A stretch of 32,633 bases of DNA, taken from contig JAITKT010000085.1 of assembly GCA_031278225.1 (NCBI GenBank), positions 1 to 32,633 on the forward strand, read 5' to 3'. The DNA comes from Deltaproteobacteria bacterium (GTDB taxonomy: Bacteria; Desulfobacterota; Desulfarculia; Adiutricales; Adiutricaceae). The position numbers and the translations under genes are program-made. Each line of letters begins with the position of its first letter. The first letter of the stretch is position 1. Under the pieces are notes generated by a model. The model worked only from the letters and a program-made list of their open reading frames with translations. It had not been told where the DNA came from and ran no database searches. Below are positions 26,597 to 32,633 of this stretch, piece by piece.

Positions 26597-26628
26597 GGGC
26601 CCCCCGCCGGGGAGGGGGAAGGGGGCCC
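26597..26628 (-). promoter_or_regulatory. hairpin between gatZ and gatY
   Basis: GGGCCCCC (26597-26604) and GGGGGCCC (26621-26628) form an 8-bp all-G/C stem around a 16-nt loop, just upstream of the gatY ribosome site. In the operon message it would be a stable structure that could protect the downstream part or hinder movement from gatZ into gatY. Confidence 0.55.
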
Positions 26629-26648
26629 GCGGAACGGGAAAAGGGTTT

Positions 26649-27959
26649 TCAGACTTTCCCGGTGTGAACGGAAAAGGCCCCGTTGTAGTCCTCGAGGCGA
26701 ACCTTCACGCGGTCCTTCAGGAGTTCCCTGGGGGTCTTTTTCAATTCCCCCAGACGGACCTTCGGGTACTGGACGGGGAACCATTGGCTGAGGATGCCGT
26801 CCGGGATCTCTTCCCGCGAGAGGTTGTCGACGAGCTTGGAGATCGCGGCCGTCACCTCGGGTTCGGTCAGGTAATATCTCAGACGGTCCGAATAACTGTA
26901 TTTCAACTTGAAGCGCACCTCGCTTTCGGAGCCGCGGTAGTGTTTTTTCCAGTTGTCCGGTTTTTCGCTCATGCATTCCATGAGGGTTTCCCGAAGATAG
27001 GAACGCTTGGCCGCGGGGACGAGTTCGTTTTCGATCTCGCACAGCGCGAAAAGACCTTCCCGCAAGGCGAAGGTCAGGGCGGGCCCGACCTTCAGGATGG
27101 CCACGCCGTCCGCGACCATTTCCCTCAACGACTCCGGGGTCTGGTAGTCGGTGGAGTGACCCTCGAAGACGATTCCGGGGTATTCCCTAAGAGACGCGCA
27201 GAGGTCTCTGGCCTTGGCCCCGTCGTAGCGGATGACCGCGGCGTCCCCGAACTCGACCCCGGGTTGGACCACGACCGCTATGACCCTGGACCAGGCGTCC
27301 GAAAGACCGTTCTTCTCGAAGGCTTCCTTGAAAGTCCGGACGGTTTCCTTGAAGGCCCCGGGGGTGGTGACGGAGACGCTGTCCTCTTCCTCCTGGGCCC
27401 CGCCCGGGATGGGAACTTCGCTTCCTATCACGTAGAGGGGTTTTTCCGCCTTCGGGTCCTTGGCCTTGAGTTTTTGAAAGGCGTCCTCGGCGGCGCGGCA
27501 AAGCCTCGCGGCCCTTCTCGCGATGGTGGCGTCGGAGAGCCTTTCGGTCTTGGAGTCCGAGGCCACCCTCATGCTGGTGTCCAGGTGAATCTTCGCGAAA
27601 CCCTCGAGGGCGTAGGAATAAACCAGTTCCTCCGCCTTTTTCATGGCGGATTCCTCGTCTTCCCCCACCCAGGTGAGCGGCCCCAGATGGTCGCCGCCGA
27701 GAATGATTTTTTTCTTGTCGAAAGAAATCGCGTCGGCTATGCCCAGGACGAATTTCTTGAAATCCCCGGGCTTCATGCCCGTGTAACCGCCGAACTGGTT
27801 CACCTGGTTGGCCGTGGCCTCGACGAGAACGGGAATTCCCATTCCGGCGGCGCTTTCCATGGCGGCTTCGATGACGATCTCGTTCGCGCTGCAAACCGAG
27901 ACCACGCCCGCGGGGATCCCGCGCTTCTGTTCGTCCACTATCTTAAGTAAGTGATTCAT
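26649..27959 (-). CDS. gatZ: tagatose-1,6-bisphosphate aldolase, non-catalytic subunit GatZ
   Basis: 436 residues, close to E. coli GatZ/KbaZ. It is needed for full activity and stability of GatY. Family blocks are GIPAGVVSVCSANEIVIEAAM, VEATANQVNQFGGYTGM, ILGGDHLGPLTW, KIHLDTSM, YVIGSEVPIPGGA, FEGHSTDYQT, LKVGPALTFALREGLFAL and DRLRYY. It begins 9 nt after the gatD stop with GAGG 4-5 nt upstream of its ATG. KbaZ (N-acetylgalactosamine pathway) is nearly the same protein; the gatABCD neighbours decide for GatZ. Confidence 0.95.
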   Translation of the reverse strand: MNHLLKIVDEQKRGIPAGVVSVCSANEIVIEAAMESAAGMGIPVLVEATANQVNQFGGYTGMKPGDFKKFVLGIADAISFDKKKIILGGDHLGPLTWVGEDEESAMKKAEELVYSYALEGFAKIHLDTSMRVASDSKTERLSDATIARRAARLCRAAEDAFQKLKAKDPKAEKPLYVIGSEVPIPGGAQEEEDSVSVTTPGAFKETVRTFKEAFEKNGLSDAWSRVIAVVVQPGVEFGDAAVIRYDGAKARDLCASLREYPGIVFEGHSTDYQTPESLREMVADGVAILKVGPALTFALREGLFALCEIENELVPAAKRSYLRETLMECMSEKPDNWKKHYRGSESEVRFKLKYSYSDRLRYYLTEPEVTAAISKLVDNLSREEIPDGILSQWFPVQYPKVRLGELKKTPRELLKDRVKVRLEDYNGAFSVHTGKV

Positions 27960-27968
27960 GTCGCCTCT

Positions 27969-29015
27969 TCACCTCTCGCTGTCGATGAGTATCTTTCCCT
28001 TGACGAGTCCCGGGGTCGCGAACATTTCGAAGGCTTCGCGTATGCGGGACAGGGGCACTATTTCGTGGATCAGGGAGTCGTCGAATTTGAGAAGACCCTT
28101 TTTGAAATAGTGGGCCGTCATTTCCCATTCTTCCCCCGGGAAGGGGGGACCGTAGGACATCCAGGACCCGGTCAGGGTGAACTCTTTCCGGTTCAGGTTT
28201 TCCCATTCCCCGACGGTGAAGGAGAAGTCCCTGGTCGGGGTGCCTATGAGGCAGACCCCTCCCTTGTTTTTGACCAGTTTGAAGGCCGATTTTATGGTGG
28301 CCTCGTTTCCCGCGGTCTCGTAGATCCTGTCGAAACCCCCGCCCGTGACGGCGAGCGCGTCCTTCTCGAAACGGGCCGTGGTCGAGTCGAAGACCCCGTC
28401 GGCCCCCATTTTCAAGGCCAGATCCAGCCTCGCGGGGCTTATGTCGAAGACCATGACTTCTTTCGCCCCGTAGATTTTGGCCCACTGCATGGTGAAAAGC
28501 CCGATGGTTCCGCCGCCCAGGATGGCCACGCTCTTTCCCTCGACGAAATTCAGTCTTTTGAGGCCGTGATAGGCCACGGTGGCGGGCTCGAAGAAGGCCC
28601 CCTTCTCGAAGGAGACTTCGGGGTCAAACCTCACCGCGTTCTTCCGGGGGAGGAGCACGTACTCGGCGAAGCTCCCGAATTGCCTGGAGCCCACGAAACC
28701 GTAGTGTTTGCAAAGCGAGTAGTCTCCCCGGGCGCAGTCCTCGCAGGCGAAACAGGGGATTAAGGGCACCCCGGCCACCCGGTCGCCGGGTTTGAGATCC
28801 GTCACCCCTTCCCCGACCTCTTCCACGGTTCCGGAAAACTCGTGACCGAGGACGTTGGGGAAGAAACGGCAGGCGTCTCCCCAAACCCTGGGGATGTCCG
28901 ATCCGCAGATGCCCGTGTATTTGACTTTGATGAGAACCTTTCCGGGTTCGATTTCGGGTTTTTCGATGTCGCCAAAGCGGATGTCCCCTTTGGCGTGAAC
29001 TATGCCGGCTTTCAT
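27969..29015 (-). CDS. gatD: galactitol-1-phosphate 5-dehydrogenase
   Basis: 348 residues, a zinc-dependent medium-chain dehydrogenase that oxidises galactitol-1-phosphate to tagatose-6-phosphate with NAD. Catalytic-zinc motifs: GICGSD and GHEFSG; the structural-zinc loop has four Cys (PCFACEDCARGDYSLC); the NAD fold is AILGGGTIGLF. The segment RKEFTLTGSWMSYGPPFPGEEWE closely parallels E. coli GatD (KELTVIGSWMNYSSPWPGQEWE), which separates it from sorbitol and threonine dehydrogenases. ATG start; AAAGGATC upstream is a somewhat distant ribosome site. The gap to gatC holds a 12-bp stem-loop that may reduce transcription into gatD and the downstream genes. Confidence 0.93.
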   Translation of the reverse strand: MKAGIVHAKGDIRFGDIEKPEIEPGKVLIKVKYTGICGSDIPRVWGDACRFFPNVLGHEFSGTVEEVGEGVTDLKPGDRVAGVPLIPCFACEDCARGDYSLCKHYGFVGSRQFGSFAEYVLLPRKNAVRFDPEVSFEKGAFFEPATVAYHGLKRLNFVEGKSVAILGGGTIGLFTMQWAKIYGAKEVMVFDISPARLDLALKMGADGVFDSTTARFEKDALAVTGGGFDRIYETAGNEATIKSAFKLVKNKGGVCLIGTPTRDFSFTVGEWENLNRKEFTLTGSWMSYGPPFPGEEWEMTAHYFKKGLLKFDDSLIHEIVPLSRIREAFEMFATPGLVKGKILIDSER

Positions 29016-29033
29016 ATGTTTGAAGATCCTTTG

Positions 29034-29086
29034 AAAAAACCGCCGTCAACGACCCGGGAAGCGATTGGTTTCCGCGGGTCGTCGAC
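29034..29086 (-). promoter_or_regulatory. stem-loop with T-run between gatC and gatD (possible attenuator)
   Basis: On the minus strand GTCGACGACCCG (29086-29075) pairs with CGGGTCGTTGAC (29056-29045) across an 18-nt loop; all 12 positions pair if one G-U is allowed. Five bases later comes a run of six T (29039-29034). It resembles an imperfect Rho-independent terminator inside the operon, dividing transport (gatABC) from catabolism. Confidence 0.55.
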
Positions 29087-29100
29087 CTCGGTTGTGGACG

Positions 29101-30474
29101 CTATTGAGCCGCGACTTCCCGGGCTTTCAGGGCCGCCGCCCTCTGTCTCGAGAGCTTGACCGCGAAGAACCAGCAGAAGACGTAGACCGCCGCGACCAAA
29201 ATCAGGGCGAACATGTCCTTTCCGCTCATGAACATCTCGGTGTAAACGTAGGTTATGGGGCAACCGCCCTGGTCCAGGGCCGCGATCTGGGTGTCGGGGC
29301 TGATGGAGTTCGTGGCGATTCCCATCTGGGTCACCCAGCCTATGGTCTTGTTCGCCACCCAAATGGTGAAGTACATGATGACGACGCCCGAAATTAAGGA
29401 CCTGAAGAGGTTCCCCTTGTGGACGGCGACGGCTATGGCGATGAAGAATCCGATGGTGGCGAGATCGCCGAAGGGCAGGATGACGTTTCCGGGGACGATT
29501 ATCGCGATGAGTATGGTCAGGGGGATGAAGATGAGGCCGGTCGTGACGACCTGCGCGTCCCCGAGGAGGATGGCGGGGTCGAGACCGATGTAGAACTCGG
29601 AATTGCCGCCGTATTTCTTGGTCAACACCTCCTTGGCCCGCTCCGAAAGCGGAAGGAGTCCGTCCATGATGCATTTCACGACCTTGGGCATGAGGACCAT
29701 GACCGCGGACATCTTGACCCCGAGCTGGAGGGCCAGTTTCGCGTCGTAACCGGCCAAAAAGCCGACCACGGCGCCCAGGACGCCGCCTATGACGATGGGC
29801 TCGGCGAGAACCCCGACCTTCTCGTGGAGGGTGTCGGCGGTGAAGTCAATCTTGTTGATCCCCGGGATTTTCTCCATGACCCAGTCGGTGAAACAGGCGA
29901 CCGGGGCCATGTAGGCCGAGGTTCCGTGGGGAACCGTGAGCCCGTCGAGCTCGAAATAGTCCTTCATGAGCGGCGCCCAGAGGTCCCCGAGTTTGTAGGC
30001 GATGACGGCGTGGACGATGACCCCGACGACGCCTATGGCGAAACTTCCCGTCGCGGTGTAGGCGATGGCGCCGGTGAAGGTCATGTGCCAGATGTTCCAG
30101 ATGTCGATGTTGATGACCCTCGTGAGCTTGAAGAAAAGCATGATGAGGTTCACCGCTATCGCTATGGGGATGGCGACCGTGGCTATCTTGGTCGCCCAGG
30201 TGATGGGAGAGGCTCCGGGCCAACCCACGTCGACGACGCTCAGGGTGAGTCCGAAGTTCTGGGACATCGCGGTGGCGGCGGGTCCGAGCTGCTCGTTCAT
30301 CATGCCGACGATTAAGCCCAGACCCACGAAACCCACGCCGACCATCAGTCCCGAACGAATGGACTTGCCGACGGAAACCCCGACCGCCACGCTTAAAATG
30401 GCGAGGACGATCGGGAGCATGACCGACGGCCCCATGGCGATCACGTAATTGATGATGTTTGCGAATATTTCCAT
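29101..30474 (-). CDS. gatC: PTS galactitol transporter EIIC
   Basis: 457 residues, an integral inner-membrane protein with about 10-12 hydrophobic segments (for example MLPIVLAILSVAVGVSVG, LMVGVGFVGLGLIVGMM, VAIPIAIAVNLIMLFF, GLIFIPLTILIAIIVPGNVILP). It forms the galactitol channel and works with phospho-GatB to release galactitol-1-phosphate in the cytoplasm. Family blocks are VDVGWPGASPITWATKIAT, NIWHMTFTGA, DPAILLGD and VPGNVILPFGDLATIGFF. The C-terminus is basic and cytoplasmic. It starts 27 nt after the gatB stop. The substrate is inferred from the family and from gatD/Y/Z beside it; a related polyol cannot be excluded. Confidence 0.95.
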   Translation of the reverse strand: MEIFANIINYVIAMGPSVMLPIVLAILSVAVGVSVGKSIRSGLMVGVGFVGLGLIVGMMNEQLGPAATAMSQNFGLTLSVVDVGWPGASPITWATKIATVAIPIAIAVNLIMLFFKLTRVINIDIWNIWHMTFTGAIAYTATGSFAIGVVGVIVHAVIAYKLGDLWAPLMKDYFELDGLTVPHGTSAYMAPVACFTDWVMEKIPGINKIDFTADTLHEKVGVLAEPIVIGGVLGAVVGFLAGYDAKLALQLGVKMSAVMVLMPKVVKCIMDGLLPLSERAKEVLTKKYGGNSEFYIGLDPAILLGDAQVVTTGLIFIPLTILIAIIVPGNVILPFGDLATIGFFIAIAVAVHKGNLFRSLISGVVIMYFTIWVANKTIGWVTQMGIATNSISPDTQIAALDQGGCPITYVYTEMFMSGKDMFALILVAAVYVFCWFFAVKLSRQRAAALKAREVAAQ

Positions 30475-30501
30475 TGTGAAAAACCCCCGAAAGAGTGAGT
30501 G

Positions 30502-30783
30502 TTAAATGTTCAGAACGTCCAAAATCGCCTTCTCCGTCGCCTCGACGCCGACGCCGGAAATAAAGGGCATTCCCGTTATGATCGGCACCCCGTAGTCCCT
30601 TTTAACCTTGGATGTCGTGACGATTAAAGAGACTCCGGTGAGATTGGATTCGATTTCCGAGATCCGGATCTGATTGATTTCGACGTCGATTCCGTTTTTT
30701 TTGCAAAGTTCGGCCACCTTGCTCGCCGCCACCGTGGAGGTGGCCACCGCGCCGCCGCAGGCGACGATTACCTTTTTCTTCAT
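30502..30783 (-). CDS. gatB: PTS galactitol EIIB
   Basis: 93 residues, the usual size. The phosphorylated Cys9 lies in the first strand and loop, VIVACGGAVATSTVAASKV, almost identical to E. coli GatB. It accepts phosphate from GatA and donates it to galactitol at GatC. The end GMPFISGVGVEATEKAIL is also family-specific. Its ATG overlaps the gatA stop by four bases (ATGA), so translation is coupled. Confidence 0.96.
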   Translation of the reverse strand: MKKKVIVACGGAVATSTVAASKVAELCKKNGIDVEINQIRISEIESNLTGVSLIVTTSKVKRDYGVPIITGMPFISGVGVEATEKAILDVLNI

Positions 30784-31244
30784 GTCTGCTCCTTGTCCCT
30801 GATGATTTTCACGACTTCCTCGCCGGTCGCGCTTTGTCCGATTCTCGCGAGAACCGATTTGTCCTGAAAAATCGTCAGGATTTGCTGCATTTTCGCCAAA
30901 TGCGCTTTGGCGTTTTCTATGGCCAACATAACGACAATCCGCGCCTCGACGGGACTGTCCTCGGTACCCATTTGCGTGAAGACGACGGGCGTCTTCAAAA
31001 CCCCGAGAGCCATGCCGGATTTGACGACGTGCGTGACGTCCGTGTGGGGCATGGCGATTCCGAATCCGTCGATGTCTATTCCCGTGGGGAATTCGGATTC
31101 CCTCTTTTTCAAAGCCCCGACGAAGGTTTCCTTGCAGTAACCCTTGTCGACGAGCTTTTGTCCGATTGTTTCCATGACGTCGTCCGAACTTTCGGCTTTC
31201 ACGTCCGTGAGTATGAGATCGATGTCAAGTTCTTCCCAAATCAT
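30780..31244 (-). CDS. gatA: PTS galactitol EIIA
   Basis: 154 residues. It receives phosphate from HPr on His67 in the block GFGIAMPHTDVTHV and passes it to GatB. Fold and motifs are those of the mannitol/fructose-type EIIA superfamily (ETFVGALKKRESEFPTGI at the N-terminal side, QILTIFQD near the end). The ATG at 31244 is chosen over the open upstream frame because homology starts there and GGAGG lies about 9 nt upstream. It is the first gene of the operon. Immediately upstream are a hairpin (31271-31298) and a 22-nt palindrome (31310-31331). Confidence 0.95.
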   Translation of the reverse strand: MIWEELDIDLILTDVKAESSDDVMETIGQKLVDKGYCKETFVGALKKRESEFPTGIDIDGFGIAMPHTDVTHVVKSGMALGVLKTPVVFTQMGTEDSPVEARIVVMLAIENAKAHLAKMQQILTIFQDKSVLARIGQSATGEEVVKIIRDKEQT

Positions 31245-31270
31245 AAAACCTTTTCCTCCGAGAGAAATTT

Positions 31271-31298
31271 CGACCCGAATGTAAACGAATCCGGGTCG
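31271..31298 (-). promoter_or_regulatory. stem-loop close to the gatA ribosome site
   Basis: CGACCCG (31271-31277) and CGGGTCG (31292-31298) form a 7-bp stem with a 14-nt loop ending about 27 nt before the gatA ATG. It may affect ribosome access or pair alternatively with the palindrome region upstream. Confidence 0.45.
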
Positions 31299-31299
31299 G

Positions 31300-31331
31300 A
31301 AAAAAAAGTCAAAATCATCGCGATGATTTTG
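31300..31331 (-). promoter_or_regulatory. 22-nt perfect palindrome followed by T8 upstream of gatA
   Basis: CAAAATCATCG is followed directly by its exact reverse complement (31310-31331). On the operon strand two bases (AC) separate it from eight T (31307-31300). It can be read as an operator for a dimeric regulator, the PRD protein being the obvious candidate, or as a weak leader terminator (9-bp AT-rich stem, CGCG loop, T-run). The ATG of gatA is 66 bp away. Confidence 0.6.
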
Positions 31332-31337
31332 GAAAAC

Positions 31338-31358
31338 ATTCGGACCGGTACCCCGAAT
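31338..31358. promoter_or_regulatory. second inverted repeat upstream of gatA
   Basis: ATTCGG (31338-31343) and CCGAAT (31353-31358) with a 9-bp centre, 7 bp from the palindrome. The half-site spacing suits a dimeric DNA-binding protein. No convincing -35/-10 pair was found nearby. Confidence 0.35.
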
Positions 31359-31764
31359 CGTCCGGAAACGCCCGAGGGGCAGCCTCGGGACGTTCGCGGC
31401 GGATGACCCGCTTCCGCGGGCCGGGGTCGAAACCGCCTTTTTCGTCGGGGTTTCCGGGCGCCGAAACGCCCTTGTGGTTTTTGACGGCGGAAAAACGCGG
31501 TTGTTTCTCCGCCGTTCCAAACCCTTCTCGAGTTCGCCGAAGCGATTTCGGGCTCCTGATGGAATGGGGCCGGGTCGGAGAGGATTTGGCGGGATTCCCG
31601 TCGGGTCCGGGTCGGTTTCGGCTTACCGCGCGAAACCTGACCGGCGGTTTCGGATCGACGTTCGCAATCGAGGAGTGACGGCATCGCCCGGGAGGGCTCC
31701 GCCTCGCGCAAAACATATAATCAGTGTTTAATAGCATCGATTGCGGCGGAAAAAAAGTCAAAAG

Positions 31765-31792
31765 ACGTTCACGAAATCGTGAAACGTTTTTT
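31765..31792 (+). terminator. possible bidirectional terminator
   Basis: ACGTTCACGA (31765-31774) pairs with TCGTGAA-A-CGT (31777-31787, one bulged A), followed on the plus strand by six T (31787-31792) and on the minus strand by TCTTTTGAC and a further T-run. It could end transcripts from either side, though no flanking gene is evident. Confidence 0.5.
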
Positions 31793-31859
31793 GTCGTTAT
31801 GTTTAAGCGAAAATCGGCTTGTCATGGTGATTCCGGGACAAGCCGGGACAAGGATTGGC

Positions 31860-31934
31860 GGGGAAAGTCCACTCTTCGGGGGAAAAACCGACGGTCCCGT
31901 TTTTTTGGGATTTTCTCGGTTTTTGACTTTCCCC
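31860..31934. repeat. nested three-stem hairpin
   Basis: Outer arms GGGGAAAGTC (31860-31869) and GACTTTCCCC (31925-31934), inner arms AAAAACCGA (31883-31891) and TCGGTTTTT (31916-31924), apex TCCC/GGGA (31895-31898 with 31907-31910). The two 3' arms are contiguous, while 13 nt (31870-31882) bulge on the 5' side. All arms are exact complements. Confidence 0.7.
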
Positions 31935-32497
31935 TTCGGAGATTTCCGTTTCCTCGAAGCTTGAAAACGGAAAACTCTTTGGAAATCATAAAGCCCCCGG
32001 GAGTTTTCAGTCTTTGATCGCACTCAATTAACCGCTTCGTTAATTTTATGAACGACAAAGTGTTTTTACCCAATCCGGTTTTTTGAACAACTTTTGATCC
32101 CGGACAAGCTGGTAACATTTTTTTCGATTTTTCCGGGGGTAGTTAAAATTTTTATTTTTTTTAAAGTTCGTTTTTCTTTTCGACCGCCAATCAAGGCTTT
32201 CGGGCGCGCGCCCCGGGCTTCGCGCCCCATGCCCGCCGGTTTCGCGGGGATCGCGGGTTTTCGAACTTTTCCCCCAAGTGTTCCCGAACCTCGAACATGA
32301 CCCCCGTTTCGCCGAAAAGGGGCGAATTCCCGCCGCCCGAAACCAATGGTCGCCGCGGGCTCCGCGAACGCGAAAAAATTTCGGGGGTTTGGGACTCTCG
32401 GCGGTCTTTGTCCCGTTTTTCCCCGTTTTTCCAAGGGAATTTTTTCGAGGCGGATTTCACCATTTTGGTTGGCGACAAAAAATTATTTTGAAAACTT

Positions 32498-32516
32498 TGA
32501 TTTTAAGTTAAAATCA
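32498..32516. promoter_or_regulatory. AT-rich 19-bp palindrome
   Basis: TGATTTTAA, a central G, then TTAAAATCA: nine base pairs each side without mismatch, in an AT-rich patch. Its half-sites contain the same AAAATCA heptamer as the gatA palindrome, in opposite relative order. It could be an operator for a gene beyond the window's right end. Confidence 0.4.
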
Positions 32517-32633
32517 CTTATTTTAAACGATGTTGGCTTAATTTCGGGCGCAATCACCGATCCGACGGGTCAAAGACGCCCGTCGCCCGACCCCGCGGGG
32601 TCTACGGCCCGGACCCGCCGACCGGGCGCGAAT

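Larger units (their letters stand above)
31359..32633. other. long non-coding region upstream of the gat operon
   Basis: No gene is supported. GC-rich at 31359-31700, then mixed, with AT-rich parts at about 32040-32170 and 32460-32545. A TATAAT box at 31716-31721 (plus strand) has no good -35. Stem-loops occur at 31765-31787, 31815-31845, 31860-31934 (nested), 31943-31973, 31971-32007 and 32026-32045. Further out, a 9+1+9 palindrome lies at 32498-32516, and CGACGGG / CCCGTCG forms a stem near 32567-32590. Confidence 0.5.

Noticed and set aside
31855-31875. GGGGAAAGTCC resembling the start of RNase P RNA (GAGGAAAGTCC)
   Set aside because: No other conserved RNase P RNA blocks follow; the string is instead an arm of an inverted repeat.
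31241-32434. Several 90-150-residue frames in the spacer upstream of gatA
   Set aside because: They are basic, low-complexity, overlap each other on both strands and cross the stem-loops; none has a ribosome site or a recognisable motif.

Overview
This is a high-GC bacterial chromosome segment (coding lines hand-counted at roughly 60-65% G+C). Type IV pilus retraction ATPases suggest a Gram-negative cell. The GH57/DUF3536 protein, the zinc-ribbon/receiver-like gene, frequent AGG/ATA codons and TTG starts would suit a deltaproteobacterial (Desulfobacterota-like) lineage, but that placement is inference. Signs of ongoing decay are plentiful: an IS630-type transposase remnant, a flavodoxin pseudogene, a frameshifted gene, and long non-coding spacers full of inverted repeats and short tandem repeats.

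Layout. 1-1571: non-coding, with an IS630 remnant and an orphan terminator. 1572-2897 (-): Sel1/TPR-like repeat protein. 3097-7243 (-): glycogen synthase glgA followed by a GH57/DUF3536 glycosidase, with a candidate promoter at 7444-7472. 8472-10193 (+): glnS. 10446-13727 (+): pilT, a second PilT/PilU-type ATPase, then a zinc-ribbon/pseudo-receiver gene that looks frameshifted; the terminator of this operon (15220-15247) is now separated from it by an intact low-GC ISAzo13-family element (13809-15167). 15758-17353 (-): a second, IS1634/IS4-type transposase. 17673-19926 (-): ahcY followed by an exported protein of unknown function. 20931-21410 (+): flavodoxin pseudogene.

21474-31244 (-) is the centrepiece: a nine-gene run gatA-gatB-gatC-gatD-gatZ-gatY-PRD regulator-ptsH-ptsI. 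It encodes the galactitol EIIA, EIIB and EIIC, galactitol-1-phosphate dehydrogenase, both subunits of tagatose-bisphosphate aldolase, a LicR/MtlR-type activator carrying its own EIIB- and EIIA-like domains, and the general phosphocarriers HPr and EI. Phosphate would pass from PEP via EI and HPr to GatA, GatB and the incoming polyol; the product is oxidised to tagatose-6-phosphate and, after a kinase not present here, split to triose phosphates. The regulator can sense the same phosphorelay.

Upstream of gatA lie about 1.4 kb without a gene but with an unusual density of inverted repeats: a 22-nt perfect palindrome just upstream of gatA, and six consecutive stem-loops between 31765 and 32045. 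This, the self-contained PTS operon, the likely ATC start of gatY and the pil-linked frameshifted gene are the points most worth a second look.
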